From positions 1,446,001 to 1,510,000 of the forward strand of contig NC_092258.1 of NCBI RefSeq assembly GCF_036320965.1: 64,000 nucleotides of DNA. The letters run 5' to 3'. The position numbers and the translations under genes are program-made. The notes below the pieces were generated by a model. The model made no database searches and was not told the DNA's origin. It was given only the letters and a program-made list of their open reading frames with translations. This document shows positions 61,893 to 64,000 of the stretch, piece after piece (the first letter of the stretch is position 1; each line of letters starts with the position of its first letter). The DNA is from Panulirus ornatus (taxonomy: Eukaryota > Arthropoda > Malacostraca > Decapoda > Palinuridae).

Positions 61893-63404
61893 TTTGACAT
61901 TAAGAGGCCGGACAGAAAACACACGAACGGACGGAGATAAGGACAAAGAAAGAGACCTATGTCGTGGCAAGGTTAAGAAGCTGTGCCTTACATAAGGTAA
62001 TTCACCAACATGGAACAAGAGGAGGTGGTTGAGCACTCCTATGGGGGATCCTGACGTCATGGGCTAAAGTGGGCCCACCTATGTTACCCCAGTGGCTCAC
62101 ACGTGTCTCGTCGTGGGTTCCAGTGGGCCTACATGTGTCATATTTTGGGCTCACATGTCACGTCCTGGGCTCAGGTGTGTTCATATGTGTCACTTCATCT
62201 CAGCCAGGTGTGTTGGTGATGCTGGTGGTAAGGCTAGGTGTGGTGTGAATGTTGATGCTGGCGGTGGTGGTGCAAGCAGGTGTAAAGGATGACCACACGT
62301 GGGTGCAGCAGGTGTGCCAGTAGATGCGACCTCAGGTTTGCTTACAGTCACCTGTTATGTAGCTTAGGATTAACACATTGTCTGGCAGCTCCTCAGGGCC
62401 AGGTGGTGTTCTCACCTTGGATTATCTAGATCAGTGTAAAGATATCTCTACTTTCAACTGTTTTTTCTTCTAGAATGTGAGTATTGATTAAACTGTTTAC
62501 AATGGATACTATCAACAGTTCCACTCCAATGAGAGACAGTTACTAGGGGTTTGATAAACAAATGGAGATGTCGAACAATTGGGGTAAATAAACACTGAAA
62601 CACATTTGTACCAGCTGCCACTGTTGTGTGGTCGAGACACAACTAGTTCTAAAACCCATCCCTACCTGGACTTGTGTGACCCATAACCTGGCCTGACGTT
62701 GCCAAGCCTGCCTGACCAAACCTGACCTGACCTGACCCTCAACCTGATGTGGTACTTACCAGAGGGTACACCTGTGGGTGGGGGGGGGGGTGATATAAGG
62801 TAAGATGGTTGCAGTGGTCACGTATCCTAGGTTGCAAATCATGTGTGCTCCGTCAGCGAGTGGAGTCACGTACCTCACATTGCCAGCAGGAGTCACATAA
62901 CCAGGTGGAGGGGAACCATGTGCTATGCATGAGGTCTGGATGGGGGGAAAGCCATACACTAAATCCGGAGGAGGATGGCCATATAGATATCCTGAGCCAA
63001 TCTACTCTAGGTAGGTCGTGTTCCCGTCAACCAAACCAATCATCTGTCTTTGGCTGCAGCTGAAACATTCGGTTGACTGATTGACCAATTAAAAAAAAAC
63101 ATTGTAGCAAAAAGATCTTGCAACACAAACAGTACCAGTTTAAAATGGCTTCAGATATATAAATGAATTAATATCAACATTATTTTGCTTACGTTATTGT
63201 CAGAGTTCCGCCTTATTAATGCATTTTAAAGATTTATTATCGATGACAATCAAAGCTCGGTTTTCTGAGCATCTTCTGCTCCTGAGGAAGGAGTGGTCGA
63301 GGTGTGATCACAGCAAGACTGCAGTGCAGTAGGGACAACTTACTCCACTAACACTACAGACTCAAGCTGGGGCGGACGGAACCTAGACAGCAGTGTGGAA
63401 TTCC
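61893..63404. other. No gene recognised
   Basis: Mixed DNA with repeated short words (CACATGTGTC, CCTGACCTGA). No supported gene. Confidence 0.35.
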
Positions 63405-63512
63405 TCGCCCCTGCCTGGCCTGGCCTGCATTGAGGATGTCGTTACTCGTGCTTGGCCTGGCCTACAGTGTGTAGGTCTTCACCACTGCCTGGCCTGGCCT
63501 ACAGCTTCTGAA
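63405..63512. repeat. Minisatellite with GCCTGGCCTGGCCTAC core
   Basis: Three copies of a unit of about 40-45 bp with the core CTGGCCTGGCCT. A related GGCCTGGCCTAGCCTGGCC run is at 46504-46522. Confidence 0.7.
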
Positions 63513-64000
63513 GGGTTCGTGTCCCGTCCTGGCGGTGACGCCCATCTAACTCGCCTACAGATGACCTAGGGAGAGGGCGCGGGTGTGGGAGGGAGGCTAA
63601 GGACCAGACGGGGTTAGGGCGGGAGTGTGGGTAGCGTGTGGGCGGATAAGGAACGGGCGGGGATGTGGGCGGCGTGTGGGCGGGGGCAGGGAGCAGCAGG
63701 ACGGGTGGGCGGGGGTCAGGTTACACGACGCACCTGCCATGGCTCCAGGCTGGCGGCGCCCACGGTCTGGGGACTAGCGCGGGGGACAGCAGGTGCAGCC
63801 AGTGTGGCGGTATGGCTGGGAGCAGGGGTGCTAGTGTATGGCCAGGATGTTGGTGTAGGGTGATGGGATGTTTAGGTGGTGGGTGTGTTAGTGTAAAGTG
63901 TACGGAGGGAAGTGGTGATGATGAGGCAAGATTTACACTTATCTTACTCCTATTGTTTTCCAATGCCACAGAGACCATAATGCCACAGAGACCATAATGC
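63513..64000. other. No gene recognised
   Basis: G-rich on the plus strand (GGGCGGG words), with a direct 18-bp duplication of ATGCCACAGAGACCATA near the window end (63963 and 63981). Confidence 0.35.

Noticed and set aside
61316..62060. Overlapping 117-210 codon ORFs in three frames
   Set aside because: They exist only because the minisatellite unit is 21 bp and lacks stop codons in several frames.

Overview
The window is nuclear DNA of an animal, most likely a decapod crustacean. Genes are split by GT-AG introns. Microsatellites of (AT)n, (CA)n, (GA)n and (CTA)n are dense, and non-LTR retrotransposon and SINE-like copies are abundant. The decapod assignment is an inference from repeat style and gene content, not from a search.

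Three conserved metazoan genes can be reconstructed exon by exon. (1) The 3' part of INTS4 (Integrator subunit 4) lies on the + strand with exons at 1011-1133 and 6715-7812; the rest of the gene is to the left of the window. (2) A complete PIGU gene (GPI transamidase subunit) lies on the - strand with eight coding exons between 30785 (ATG) and 19469 (stop), 427 codons, all phases consistent. (3) A complete CRPPA/ISPD gene (CDP-ribitol pyrophosphorylase) lies on the - strand with six coding exons between 45976 (ATG) and 41389 (stop), 509 codons, all phases consistent. INTS4 and PIGU are convergent. PIGU and CRPPA have the same orientation. They do not act together: one serves RNA 3'-end processing, one GPI anchoring in the ER, and one the sugar donor for alpha-dystroglycan glycosylation.

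Layout. 1-8 kb: INTS4 with a repeat-filled last intron. 8-18.4 kb: a nest of one RTE-like LINE family and its SINE partner, with a recent tandem segmental duplication of about 3.4-3.65 kb. 19.5-30.8 kb: PIGU, whose intron 2 holds a second nest. 31-33 kb: an old LINE fragment and a perfect 236-bp tandem duplication. 33-41 kb: no gene recognised. 41.4-46.0 kb: CRPPA, which carries three TTAA-bounded MITE-like elements. 46-64 kb: no complete gene; there is one cysteine-rich candidate exon, two decayed LINE fragments of another type, many microsatellites, and minisatellites, one of which looks derived from the MITE.

The most interesting signals are: (a) the SINE family ends in the same 3' hairpin tail as the RTE-like LINE, with loop changes on a conserved stem, which suggests a mobilising LINE/SINE pair; (b) the TTAA-ended MITE family concentrated in CRPPA, whose internal motif has become a 21-bp satellite; (c) repeated short copies of only the LINE 3' UTR that start at about the same point, as if they form their own mobile unit; (d) the segmental duplication with LINE sequence at its edges. 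None of these could be tested against a database here.
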